Positions 22,481 to 33,806 of a stretch of 64,000 nucleotides of DNA are shown in pieces (position 1 is the stretch's first letter; every line of letters starts with the position of its first letter). Position numbers and translations under genes: made by a program. This DNA is from Gnetum montanum (Eukaryota; Streptophyta; Gnetopsida; Gnetales; Gnetaceae). The stretch covers positions 708,417 to 772,416 of the forward strand of contig MNCI01018161.1 of NCBI GenBank assembly GCA_015680685.1. The letters are read 5' to 3'. A model generated the notes under the pieces. The model made no database searches. It saw only the letters and a list, made by a program, of their open reading frames with translations, and had not been told where the DNA came from.

Positions 22481-22655
22481 GGTTTTGGAATTTTGCAAAT
22501 AGATTCCACCTTGGCCTCTTCCCTAAGAGGACCCATGGCATGGGTTACACATGGTTCTTCATGGGCTTGTTCTTGGCCCCTTCTCATTCTTGGAAATTTC
22601 TTCCTTTGTTGAGATGGTCCTCCTTCCTAAGTGTGTTTGCCTTTCGGTGTCATTT

Positions 22656-24690
22656 ATAGTCAAAATACATCCATGGATTAGTAGATATAATATGTAACTT
22701 TGAATATTTGAGTACCTTATCTTGTCAATTAGTTACACTTGGCTAATGTTGGAGCATGGTAGATTGATAATTTTATTAATTATTTTCCATTATAAGTATC
22801 TTCGGAGCTTATTGGAAGAGTTTAACTTCTATAATTTGATATTTAAATGTTGATTTCTTAGTTAAAATTTTGTGGGAGTTAAAAAAATGGAATTTTTTTT
22901 TTTGTCAGAAATGGCACATTTGTTGCCCCCACAACTAAGAGCTAACCTTTGGTAGCTATAGGGTCAAAGAATGGAGTGATTTGAATAAATGGTTAGGAAG
23001 TTATGGGCTCTAGAATATTCAAGGCTTTGAAAATTCAAAAAAACCTCCTTGGTGTTTGTCAGCAAATGTGAAAACTTCTAAGGAGGGTCACACATATTTA
23101 TACTATTTTTGTGATACGTTGATGGGGATGCATATACAGGGTCTCATATATGCATGGGCATCATTAATGGGACCCTGTTTACAAGGTCCATAAACAAAAT
23201 TTTCAAACTTGAATATATTGAAAAATACAAGGAATTTTTGAATCAATTTAGAGTCCATGGAGTCCCAAAAAGGTGAAGAATATGATGAAGTCATTGAATA
23301 GGGTCTTTGAAAGCTCAAAAATTAAAAAATTTGATGGAGATTATCTGTAAATGGTTTGATGTAGAAGATGGATGTCCAAAATATTTTGATTATAGCAATG
23401 CCTAAGGATAAGGTGCTTAATGAACCCAACTAAGAGGTATGTAAGTGGATCCTTTCCATAGTAGTGATATACCTTATTTTTCCTTACATAACCTCAACCT
23501 AATGAGTCCATGGACATCATAAGTGATTAATGGTTAATGGAAGTTAAGCATTAAGACCCATAAGATTCTACTAAAGAATTCAAGTACATTCGAAAAATAC
23601 ATTGAATCAAGGTTAGGGATATTGACATTGAGGTGAGTTTTGAGCAACATAGATGAATTAGAAAGAAGGTGGAATGGAATTCTAAATTGTGGCCATAAAA
23701 ATTCCCTTGTGGATTTTGTGTTTAAATGACCTGAGAAGATTAATTCTTAGGCTAGACCAAAACCAACCACTTTCAGTGACTTTACATCATCACTCAAAGA
23801 CTAATCCATCCCCTCAAGATATAAGAGTACTCCCATGAAACAACCACCACTCCATAAAGATAAGAAAAGAAAAGAAATAAGTAAGAGAGGACCATAGTTA
23901 GAGGGGACCTTTAGGTATGGGTAACATGTCTTTGTAGTCCCATAATCTTTGCTTGTAGCCCATTTATTTGTTTAAGAGATGTGCTTTGAATTCCCACTAT
24001 TATTATTTTTTTCTCTCTATTTTCGTTTTATTTTTTTTATGGGAACCACACCATGAAAAGACTTTATTCAACTTCCTATTATTAGTCAACAAATAATGGT
24101 AAGAAGTCTATGCAAACACTCATGCACTCAAACAAGTAGAAGAGTACAAAGAGTATTGAGTCTCCTTGAATTCACATCCTATGAAAACCTTTGAATCCTT
24201 TCCAACATTGGAAACTAAAAAGGTCTTAAATTTATTAAAAGTTTATTTAATAAGGGATCTCAAAATTTCAAAACAATGAAAACCATAGTGTTTGTAGATG
24301 TGTGGATGTCATGGACTCATTACCTATTTCATAAAAAAGAAACCATGTAAAATCCATTGATACAAAAATCTAGAAATAAAAATTAGACATTAGCAAACAA
24401 AACATTAACCAAAAACCACCATTAGTAATAGCTACAGAACCACTATGTCCTATTGCAAAAAGCACATTTATTAGCAAAAATTAGATAATTAGACTAAAAT
24501 AAAGTAAACTATATAAGAAAGTGTAAAATACTCAAGAAATATTTAAACGTAATAATGATGATGTAAAACAAAAAATGGTGTAAAATAGGAAGAAGTTTTA
24601 AAATAAAAAAGGTGTAAAATAAAAAAATTGCAAAATAAAAATTTGTAAAAAAAAATATTGAAAAACTAAGGAGCCATGTATATGATTAGC
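22656..24690 (-). other. E2 3' untranslated region, no gene
   Basis: This matches the 3' untranslated parts of E3 (43875-45530), E4 (50390-51990) and, in reverse, E5 (62880-63996). Recognisable blocks include the stretch around 23360-23560 and the TGTAAAATAAAAAA repeat tract at 24540-24660. The short plus-strand frame at 24714-24980 is the shadow of the integrase end. Confidence 0.75.
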
Positions 24691-25900
24691 ATAGATGACC
24701 ATCTCTCTTATGAATGAGTTGGAAGGAGGAGATCCAAAAAATTAAGCATGGTTTTCCATCTATTAAGGTATTTGTTACACTAGCTTTCTTGGGTTCATGG
24801 AAAGGCTTTATCTATTGGATGTTGAACAACTACCCTTTTTATTGGGCTTTTAGGTTTGTATATGATCATGATCCTAGAAGGAAAGGTGTTATTGATTATA
24901 TAAGGCCATTCTCACAACATTTGGGATTTGGTTTTTTGAGGTACATGTGTGGGATTCCACTAAAAAATCTTATTTTCTGATTGAAATTTTACTTTTTGTA
25001 TTCTAAGATCATGAAACTATTTGTTGAATATCTTATGCAGTTCATTCAGAGACAAGGCCACCAAACAATCTCTGTCTAGTACATTGAGGTTGATCAGTTT
25101 TTCTTTTAATGCCAGATTTAAGTCAAGATCCATATGATGAGCTGTTGAGAATATACGGAGCTTGGATTGAATTAGGAGCATTGGAAATTTTCTATACACT
25201 AACTCATAGGGAGTTTTTATGTTGATTAGTAGGCCCAAAGGGCATTGCTGAGTTTTGTGCTTTAGTTTCTTATATATTTGCTAATAGTTCTTGTTAGAAT
25301 CTTTGTAATCTCCCTATTAGTCACTTTTGCTTGACTATTGGCTTTGGGGTGATAGGGTGTTGTTAATTTATGTTCAACCCCCAAGAATTACATGAGTTTT
25401 TGAAAAGTGGTGCCTATAAAATGGGTTCCATTGTTAAAAATCAATCCATGTGGCATTCCAAACTTGTTCACAACATTTTGTTACACAAATCAAGCATTAG
25501 TGGATGATGTATAGTTGGTGATAGCTACTACTTCCACCCATTTTGTACAGTAGTCAACAGCAATAATTGTATATGCCTTCCTATTGTACATGGGTGCAAT
25601 GGAACCCATGAAATCTATTTCCCATATCTTAAAGGATTCTATGGTTAAATCCATTGTTGAGAACCCTCTATTCATGTGGTTATCTTACCATCTCGTTGAT
25701 AGCTCATAGGATTGGATAAGTTGGTGGGTGTCCCTGAAGATTGTGGACCAATAGTATCCTAGCATTAGGATTTTTATGGTTGTGTGTCTCCTACCATAGT
25801 GGCCTCTACAAGGCCCTTCATAAGCATCTTGAAGAACATGTAATTGATCTACATCAAATACAAAATAATGAACCAGGCCATCAACACATACCTTGTAAAG
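24690..25900 (-). pseudogene. pol: E2 integrase
   Basis: From high to low coordinates: a zinc-binding (HHCC) region near 25690-25860 reading GHYGRRHTTIKILMLGYYWS, with the Cys pair lost; the catalytic core at 25490-25675, where IDFMGSIAP and VDYCTKWVEV fit the Ty3/gypsy integrase core; and the C-terminal part at 25017-25238, with KTPYELVY and ALSLNELHKIF. The first core Asp is kept; the second is in a damaged motif (FNNGTH where SD.GTH is usual). Stops separate the pieces. Confidence 0.85.
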
Positions 25901-26159
25901 GTGTCCATTGATTTCTATGAAGTGCTTAACTTGATAAAGAAATTTTTATTTCTTCCTATGATCTAAATACTATGGCATCTCTTGAGTGAGAAGAGAAGTG
26001 TGGATGCCATCATAAAAGTTTGGTTCTATGTGCATTTGTTCATTTATTGTAGTGGAAAAGAGAAGTTCATTGGAAAATTGGTTAGAGAGTAGGCTCTCCT
26101 TTTCTAGGTTTTCCGATCATAATCAAGACAAGTGATTAGTGATTACATTATTAGTTTCC

Positions 26160-26640
26160 TTTAAATATATCATTGTAAGATTTAATTCCTACAAGATGAC
26201 TAGACACCATATGACATAGGAGATTACCATTGGCTTATTCATGAGGAAGTGGATGGCACTGTGATCAGTGTGCACAAACACTTTATATCTAGGCACATAG
26301 TACCTAAACTTTTCCCTAGCATACACCACCACCATCAATTATTTCTTCATGGTGGTATAATTCAGTTGTGCATCCACAATGATTTGACTTATGTAATGGA
26401 TTCAATATAGACATTTCTTATTAAACAACTATGTAAGCACAACTCCCAAGATGTAGTTAGATGCATCCACCATGATAGGGAATGGTCTAGACCCATTAAA
26501 TGCTGGTAGAATTGGAGTCTCTACAAGCTTCTACTTGAAACTCTAGAATGAATTTTCACATTCCTTGGTCTAGATGAAGGGAGCATCTTTCCTTGTCAGC
26601 TGAACCAATAGTTTCATGATTTTAGAGAAATTATCTATAA
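26160..26640 (-). pseudogene. pol: E2 RNase H
   Basis: The minus strand reads KVFVHTDHSAIHFLMNKPMV at about 26235-26295, the Ty3/gypsy RNase H motif with TDH and L...K. The order (RNase H between RT and integrase) is that of gypsy elements. Confidence 0.8.
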
Positions 26641-27385
26641 ATCACCACTAATAGCTAGTGTATCCAAGGAATAACCAAACATCTTTGATGATTTCTAGTT
26701 GATTAGTGATTTCTTAGATGACCCTAATATTTTCAAGATCTACATTGATCCCTTCCTATGAAATTTGGTGTCCCAATACAATGCCCTTTTTTACCATGAG
26801 ATAGATCTTATGCCAATTGATTTGTAGATTTATTTCCACAAAACTTTTTATTACTTGCTCAAGGTGGTCCAAGGCTTGTTTAAATGTAGCACTATAAGTG
26901 GAGAAGTCATCCATGAAGACTTTCACTCTACTACCTATTTGCTACTAAAATATAATTAAGACTAGATGTTGGAAAGTGGCATGAAAATTACATAGACCAA
27001 AAGGCATCTTGCGATATGCAAAGGTCTGCTAGGAACTTGTGAATGTTCTTTTGGCTTGATCTTCTAGTGTAATCTAGATTTGGTTATAGTGACTATAACC
27101 ATCCAAAAAACTATAATAGCAATGCCTAGATATGATGTCCAACACTTGATCAACAAATATTAATGAAAAATGATCTTTGAATGTTTCCATCTTTAACAGC
27201 CTAAAGTTAATAAAAATTTACCATTTTCCACCTCTCTTTAGCACTATCACAAGTAGGCTAACCCACTTGTTATCAGCAATGGAGTAGATGAACCCTACCT
27301 TACAAAGCTTATTAGTCTCCTCTTTCACAATTTGCTTCAATTTTTGATTCAACTACCGTTGTGGTTGCCTCCTTGGCTTCATGGA
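26640..27385 (-). pseudogene. pol: E2 reverse transcriptase, cut by element N
   Basis: The polymerase active-site box FMDD is encoded at 26906-26917 (minus). The surrounding DNA aligns with the RT of E3 (47370-48110). At 27385 the region is interrupted by N and resumes at 34159. Confidence 0.85.
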
Positions 27386-28834
27386 TGAAATGTCGTGAAA
27401 AATTGCGAGTCGGCCTCAGGCAAAGATTTGTAATTCAGGCAAGGGCGCATCTCAGAATTCCAGAAGGGAGGCTAAGATAGAGCAACACCAAGAGGCGCGT
27501 AGCATCGAGTCCACGACTTCTTGTGCAGATTCCTAATCTTTCTATGCTTTTTCTGTTTACGCTACATCAGGCAACGTAGCGTAATGGCGCTTAGCGTGAA
27601 TTGACTTAAACATAGTCCGACATCAGGAGGATAGTTATTTCGACATAGGGAGAAGCTTAAGCAGCGTGATATACGACTTCTTGTGTATTTTGCTAAGTCT
27701 TTTGTTGAAGGTCAGGTTTCTGCTCAGTTACGCATGGCAGCATAATAAGCTCTAGAACAGTCAAAGGCAAAGTCTAAGCAAATGCGATTGCTCATCATAC
27801 ACTCATCACGTATCACAGCGTATTGCATCGCCCAGCTAAACATTGTTCTACGCTTCATTACGCACGGCTGCGTAAGCAAGCGTAAAATAGCTTTAACTCC
27901 ATTGTTCCCATGTTACGTTACACTCATACACGCAACACAATGTGAATGAGCGTAACATAACCCAAAGACAGTTGAGACATGCCCGACGCGTATCTCTTCT
28001 TCACACGCACAATATGCGAACGAGCGTATTGTGCGTAGTCATGAAGTTTGACGCAAAAAATGATCAAGTCAATAGTACCCAAAACATTCGGGGCACACGT
28101 CATCAGGGTTGCGCCTTTTCCACAGGGCGTCGCAGCCTATAAATACCCCAGTTGACAAAGACACAAGGGTTGGCAAATCAGAGAAGAAAAGGCATTTTTT
28201 GGAGCACTGGAGCACTTATCGCTTTTAAGCAAAGATACAGAGAGTAGCGCTTTGGCAATTGTTGACAGCATCACCTTCTAGCAGAAACAGAGCACAGTTT
28301 GCTTTGATCACCAGCGACAGGAGTAATCATTCTGCTGGGAAGACTCTATTGGTCAGAAATAGTTGATTGGTAGAAGTCAGAGCTTGACCTTCCTTGCATC
28401 TTGGCTTTAGCCCACGAGGTAGATCGGGCTTCTGTTTGGGCAGTTTTCTTGTTGTTTTGTGCTTGCTTTACATCCGGTAATCGGGGTCTTCCCATTGTAA
28501 CAAGATATACAAGATATACATTCTTCAAGTCAAAGCGTAGATCTTGAAACTACGTGTTTTCTCTTATGTCAGGCTCCTCTTATCGTGTTTAACGTTATTA
28601 GCGTTGCAATTCATCTACATTGTTTTCCCCTCATTTTTGAGATTCCTCGAATCAGATCGTTTCATGAGATATTCATTAGTTTACTAATTAGTAAGTCCTT
28701 GTCTGATCGACAAGACCATTCAGGGTGCCACGGATTTGTTTTTCCAGCATAGCCCTCGCACAGATCCATGGTTAAAACTATGTACACGGGATTTGTTTGG
28801 TATTTTCTAGCTACCAATGTTTTCCGTCGTTACA
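27386..28834 (+). mobile_element. Element N 5' LTR (1449 bp)
   Basis: Begins TGAAATGTCG next to the target duplication and ends CGTCGTTACA next to the PBS. U3 is about 780 bp to the TATA box at 28138. U3 is dense in TTACGC/GCGTAA words (near 27555, 27600, 27727, 27840-27890, 27910-27955). The last 350 bp match 33807-34153. Confidence 0.88.
28138..28145 (+). promoter_or_regulatory. TATA box of the N LTR
   Basis: TATAAATA, about 250 bp downstream of the densest TTACGC/GCGTAA cluster. Transcription would start about 30 bp downstream, making R plus U5 about 670 bp. Confidence 0.7.
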
Positions 28835-28856
28835 GTTTTCTAGCGCTAGAAGGAGG
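28835..28856 (+). promoter_or_regulatory. Primer-binding site of N
   Basis: Directly after the LTR comes TTTTCTAGCGCTAGAAGGAG. With TAG read as a decayed TGG this gives a TGGCGCTAGAAGGAG-type PBS, a form known from plant Ty3/gypsy elements. I cannot assign the tRNA with certainty. Confidence 0.65.
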
Positions 28857-29079
28857 GCCTCTTAGGTTTCGATCCGCCTTTTTCGAGTAGCCTTGTTAGC
28901 GATCTATACCCAAAATCATAAACGTAATACCTCCAGGGAAGCTTACGGTAGATCGGGTGTTGTAGATCAGTCTCAGCAATGATTGCTTTGGAATCCTGCA
29001 GGGTAGAAAGCCTATTTGTGGTCTTATTGCCAACCATTTCTTAGATCCGATTACCAGTCACTGTCAGTCTCATTAATCA
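28857..29079 (+). other. Leader of N between PBS and gag
   Basis: Untranslated leader, about 220 bp, no motif seen. A minus-strand 63-codon frame here is not supported by any family motif. Confidence 0.5.
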
Positions 29080-32064
29080 ATGGATTCCTTTTACACAACC
29101 ACAACTGTCATGGTCCCTGCCGATTTGGGTGTCACATCTGTGAACCCTGTCATGGTCGCCAGACCAACTCCTGGTGCAACAGGATCTCAGGGGTCATTGC
29201 GCTGATCATTGAGACTTCAGAGAAAAGAGCCCATCTTCATGGTCATAACCCCTGAAGAATACAACTTTATATGTGTTAAGATCCAGGCGAAGCTGACTCT
29301 TCGCCAAGCCAAAGTTGAAGCGAAACGAAACTTTGAAGTGGTCCACCGGGGGGGCCATGATTTCAAGCCAACAGCTTACGACATCATTCCCTTGACCTAA
29401 CACCAACATGAACTCATTACACAGTTGGTCATGGCTAAGGGCCAGGCGACTCAAGCTGTGGTGCAACCCCAGCATGGGGAAGAGGAAGAGGATGAATTGG
29501 TAGCCCAGTCAGAACATTCGTTCCATACTTTAAGTCCCCAAACGTACATAAATCCCTTGTTTCCTTTCAACGGAGAGGCCGCTCCTCTTGACCCAGCTAC
29601 GACCGCACAGATGCATTTCCCTGCCATGCCGCAGGCCACCGCGCAGCCGTCTGGGCTGCAAACACAAATACCACATAATAACATGGGGGCGGCTTCATCA
29701 CCACAGGTACTTAGCATCTCAGTGGTGGTCTCGGTGACCACCGTGCCCCACTTCATCCCTCAGATACAACCTCACAACATACCCACAACGTTCCCGGCGT
29801 AGACCTTGTCGCTTCCACCCCCTCCAACTCAACAGATCACCACAACTGTTCAGCCATAAACATACATCCAATAGTCTATCGCAGGCCAGTGGGCTAATCC
29901 GGTAGCGCAACATACCCAGTCTATGGTCTATGGCGTGCAACCCCCAATTGCACCTGCAACGCAAGTTCCATAGGGGATCCCGCAGTATACCTATCCCTAT
30001 CTTACGCAGCAGGTGACGACTAACCCCTCTTCGCAAACCAGTGGATGGTGGTCTTCACAGGCCCTTCTGTCTGTAGGGATCCCCGCCCCACAAGCAGCCA
30101 GTCAACCTATCCCATCGTTTTCGTTTCCTCGCGCCGCCCTCCCGGTCCAACCTCCTATGCCTTCTGCACAGACACCTCCATCAACGGGTCTGGACCAAGT
30201 CTTCCAGCTTATACAGACTCTCACCAAGGAGGTTTGACGCCTCAAAGCCACTGGTTCTGATACTATTCAGATCATGGACTTTTACCAGGATGATCCGATT
30301 AGCCTAGCGGTCCCTATGTTGTCGTTACCGCCAGGGATGTCTCTGCCTGATTTTACCAAGTACAATGGGGAGGGAGATCCCAATGCTCACTTGGTCACAT
30401 TCAGGTCTGAGTCCTTGTTATTGCAACAGTGGCCACACACCATCATCCGAGTCTTTGCAATGTCCTTAATAGGGAAAGCTTTGGATAGGTACCGAGCCCT
30501 CCCGCACTCTTCCATCTCAACCCTAGAAGAGCTGCTGACCCAATTTGTGACCCGCTTTAGATATAACTTGAAACTGGAAGTCACATTGGATCAGCTCATG
30601 GGGGTGAAACAAGACCCGCTCGAGCCCATGCAAAGGTTTATACAGCGTTGGAATGCAACCTTGAATGAGATCCGTGAGCTGATCACGGATTCGCATCTAC
30701 TTGCTATATTCAAGGGGACAGTCAATGACTTCATTAAGTTGAAGCTGTATTATCTTTCACCCAACTCTCTACACTAGGCCTTCGCTCAAACTAGAAGCAT
30801 CCAAGATGCTGCGGAGGCCAGCAAAGACCTGGCGTATGTCGCCTATAGGAATGCTCATAACAAGGGCAAGGACAAGGGTAAAGCAGTGACAACAACAGTA
30901 GCTGCAATGACTGAGAATTTAAAGAGTAAGAACAAGAAGGCACCCACGATGCCTCCTAAAACCATGGCTGGTGTCAGCACTAGCCAAGACACGACTGCCC
31001 CTGAAAAGGCCCCCTAGCCTAAGCCAAACTTTGAGCGTAAGGATCGCTCAAAGTACACGACACTACCTGTAAAGTATTCTGAACTGTTGAAACAACTATT
31101 AGGGGTAGGGCACATTCAACCTAAGAAGGTGTCCAAGGAGGCTCTGAAGCATCACAGACATCATTGTGAGCTGCTAAAGAACCCTTCTCTAGCCTTACCT
31201 AACGAACCACCATTTTTGCGATCTTTCAAGCTGAACCGTTTCTGTGAATACCACTAGCTGTGTGGTCACAATACAGATTACTGTTGGGCGTTGAAAGATG
31301 ACATTCAACGTATGTTGGACGACGGTTTACTCAAGTTAGACAGCAGCAACCCGACACATCTAGAAAACCAAACATTGCATGTGTATAAGGACCCGTTGAA
31401 CGCAAACGATGATCCTTATACAATCACTGTGGTAAGTATGGATAGTAAGAGGAGGGAACCGCCAAAAGAACCTTTTGTTTTGCGTGTCCCTGCCAACTCA
31501 CAAAGGGGGCCAACCATTTCACCGGCAACCAGTGGGGTCTCGAGGCTACCCTTCATTATATAGGCACCTTCTCAGATACACTCTCAGTCATGCAGTAGCA
31601 GCCAAGCCACGGCCTCGACCGCGACCACGCCCAAGGCGCCCTTTATTATCAGGGTGCCAAAACCACCGACTGCTCCTCTCACATAGGGGCAGACCTTTGA
31701 CCAAAAGCGTCAGCCCTCACCTCCCAAACAAAAGGGAGAGGACACATTATTTAACGCAATGAAAGACCACTCTACTCTAGGCTTCCTTAAGCCTAGGCCC
31801 CTGGCCTTTGTGCCTTCACCTGTATCTCAGGGATAGGACAAAGGTGCGGAAACCTAACTCCCTTCTCTTGGCAAGAGAAAGAACAACTCCCCGACTAACA
31901 CCGTTCCACCTCGAGAGATTCGTCTCTTGGGCTGAATGGAAGAAGACAAGGGGAAAAAACAACCTAGCCAGGAGAAGGACCTCCTCGACACATTTACAGA
32001 AGTTAAGCAGGCTCTCAAAAAAAAAACACAACGCTAAGCCTTTACGACCTGCTTATGACGTCTC
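29080..32064 (+). pseudogene. gag: Element N gag (Tat-like), one frame with stops
   Basis: From ATG at 29080 a single reading frame runs for nearly 1000 codons, interrupted by about sixteen stops but no frameshift. Residue order: a short conserved N-terminal part (TPEEYNFICVKIQAKLTLRQ, near 29250), a long Pro/Gln/Thr-rich region (29430-30230), the gag capsid domain (30300-30775, with TFRSESLLLQQWP and PMQRFIQRWNATLNE), a Lys-rich linker, and a zinc-finger-like segment at 31237-31310 (CEYHxLCGHNTDYCWALKDD). The tail (DLLDTFTEVKQAL, then EHREAMVLYMRMALN in the next frame near 32055-32115) resembles the stretch just before protease in Tat polyproteins. Gag makes the particle. Almost every stop is explained by one C-to-T or G-to-A change. 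Confidence 0.9.
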
Positions 32065-32440
32065 AAGAGCACCGTGAGGCTATGGTTCTCTACATGCGAA
32101 TGGCCTTAAACTAGCGACACAGAACTATGCACTATCGTTAGTTACGCTTTCTCTACATTACGCATCCGGCCCGCGATGGCCTTAAACTAGTCCCTAGGTT
32201 ACGCAGAATCGTACGACGGCCCGCAATGGCCTTAAACTAGTAATTACATTCCATCATTATAACTTAGGTGAAGTTCTTAGCAATTACGCTCACGCCATAT
32301 GAAGCAAAAACACAACAATCAAAAAGTACAAAATAACTGACATTTAACACATCCACCAGGTTTTATAACACGTTGTTTTTTCAGTTATTCCTAAAATAAT
32401 GCTTCACTTCACCATCAATGAAACTATGCGTAAACTACAA
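32065..32440 (+). repeat. Spacer with three copies of an ATGGCCTTAAACTAG motif
   Basis: GCRATGGCCTTAAACTAG (first copy GCGAATGGCCTTAAACTAG) occurs near 32088, 32174 and 32224. The first copy is the end of the gag-type reading frame (MALN, then stop). The later copies lie in TTACGC-rich DNA with no frame. This is where pol should begin, so the repeat marks the break. Confidence 0.7.
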
Positions 32441-33806
32441 TTACGCATTTCCTCTACTACCGCTGTCGCCGGTATCTCTCAAATCCAGATCTAGCCCTAG
32501 TGGATTGTCCTCCAGTGGGCAGTCCTCTTTGGGAATCAGTCTTTCACGAAGAACTTCTTCTTCGTGAGGTCCTTGTTTCGACGCCAGGACCACGGGGGGA
32601 CACTCTTCATCGCTGTGCTCCTCCTCTCCCATTGCTTCTTCTTCTGCTTCTACTCCTTCCTCTGCTAACTCCTCAGCTTGTTCATCTTTCCTATCCTCAG
32701 CTGGTACCTAAATACAGTAAGAACATTAGCTACACAAGACTTAACATCATAATTAGAAAATGCAAACTAAGTCATGCATAAACTTACTTGCGACGACCTT
32801 GCTCCCGTAGCAAAGGGAAGCTTGTCCAGGCCAGCCCACAGGCACTCCATAATTTCTTCCTCCGTCAAATCTAGTCATACATCCTCTCCCAACGTAGCTC
32901 CGACCTTCACTTTCCCTTTCTCCACGCTGCTCCAGCGAGGTGGATCCAAGAAGAAAGTGGTGATTGTGGCCTGACCCCCAGGGAGAGTCATCGCCCTTTT
33001 CGGGGATGCGCTTACCGTCACCTGCTCCTTGAACTTCTTGAAGGCTTCGGAAGCTTCGATGACGTCCAGAAAGACTTCCAAGGACTGGGCCCTGACGGTA
33101 AGATCGCGGTAGAGTTTCCGATATGCAACGCTCTCCCGCTTGTACAAATGCTTATGGTCTTTCACCTTCTGCCCCCATTCTTGCACACTTGCACAATAAT
33201 CCCTCCAGTCCTGACTCTTCTGGGCTAGGAGTTCTATCTGCATCCGCTGTTTGACCAACGCCCAACTGGTCTATACGCTGTTCTTGATGGCTGTCCAATA
33301 CCAGGAGTAATCGACAACAACAGTACACCAGTCTTCATCCCCTATCGCTTGCGCCTGTAGGAAGTCGCACCGTGATTTTAAGTCTCCGATCTCTTTGGTC
33401 AGAGACTCAACCCTCTGTTCTGACTTCTGAAACCTTTTCTATAGATTTTCATTTACGCCCCTACTTTCCCATAAGGAGGGTGTTGAGCGTAATGCACATT
33501 TACGCAGTTCCTCATAAATGTGACATGGCATGGCTGCTTCATTGGATGGTGGCTCCACTGTGTCCAGATCAATGGGCTCCGTGGGATCCCATCGCAGGCA
33601 AGCTCCTAACAGAAACAACCATCAAATGTTGATGACACATTGCAACTAAGTAATATCACAAACTTACTACGACCATAATGTACCAGCCCCAGGTTCGATG
33701 CGCTCCAGGCGCTCGATCATGTCACTGACAATGCCTTCCATGAAGGCAAATTTGTTAGGGAAGTCTCTCCATGCTATGCTCATAGCGACAAACATGGATG
33801 CGTCCT
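32441..33806 (-). CDS. Antisense spliced gene of element N (5'-truncated, three stops)
   Basis: On the minus strand, opposite to gag, a gene with three exons can be read. Exon a (33806-33668) encodes SIAWRDFPNKFAFMEG and DMIERLERIEPG. Exon b (33605-32788) encodes WDPTEPIDLDTVEPP, then CHIYEELRKCALRSTPSLWE and a coiled coil (ESLTKEIGDLKSRCDFLQAQ and beyond). Exon c (32707-32441) is acidic (EELAEEGVEAEEEAMGEEEH) and ends in TAA. The frame of exon b joins exon c exactly; the phase at the a/b junction is off, by indel or misread. Only three stops interrupt exon b (32872, 33271, 33439). The start is lost in the deletion at 33806/33807. No enzyme motif is seen, and I do not recognise the family. 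Antisense frames between pol and the 3' LTR are known in some Tat-lineage elements such as Grande. Confidence 0.7.
32708..32787 (-). other. Intron 2 of the antisense gene (80 bp)
   Basis: Minus-strand donor CAA|GTAAGTTTATG and acceptor TTCTTACTGTATTTAG|GTACC. Removing it keeps the frame open from the coiled-coil exon into the acidic exon. The intron is T/A-rich as plant introns are. Confidence 0.72.
33606..33667 (-). other. Intron 1 of the antisense gene (62 bp)
   Basis: Minus-strand donor GTAAGTTTGTG and acceptor GGTTGTTTCTGTTAG|GAGC. The donor is a consensus plant site and resembles the donor of intron 2 (both GTAAGTTTRTG). The length is near the lower limit for plant introns and the phase does not close perfectly, so the exact ends may differ. 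Confidence 0.6.

Larger units (their letters stand above)
17935..22655. mobile_element. Block C: about 4.7-kb insertion in the 3' untranslated part of E2
   Basis: E2 matches E3 up to about 17930 (E3 43690) and again from about 22660 (E3 43875), but E3 has under 200 bp between those points. The extra DNA is therefore an insertion. It holds a minus-strand coiled-coil frame (18000-19530), an LTR-like segment on the plus strand (about 19530-21090), and a minus-strand plant-transposon-domain-like frame (21096-22480). Exact ends and a target duplication were not found, so it may be a composite of more than one event. Confidence 0.65.

Noticed and set aside
24714-24980. 88-codon plus-strand frame with tryptophans and aromatic residues
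   Set aside because: It is antisense to the integrase C-terminal part of E2, and E3 and E4 have the coding on the minus strand here.
29451-29756. 101-codon minus-strand frame over gag
   Set aside because: Gag on the plus strand has a matching homologue in B1; the minus frame has none.
32500-32781. Leu-rich plus-strand frame resembling a signal peptide protein
   Set aside because: It is the complement of the GAA/GAG-rich acidic exon and the intron of the antisense gene.
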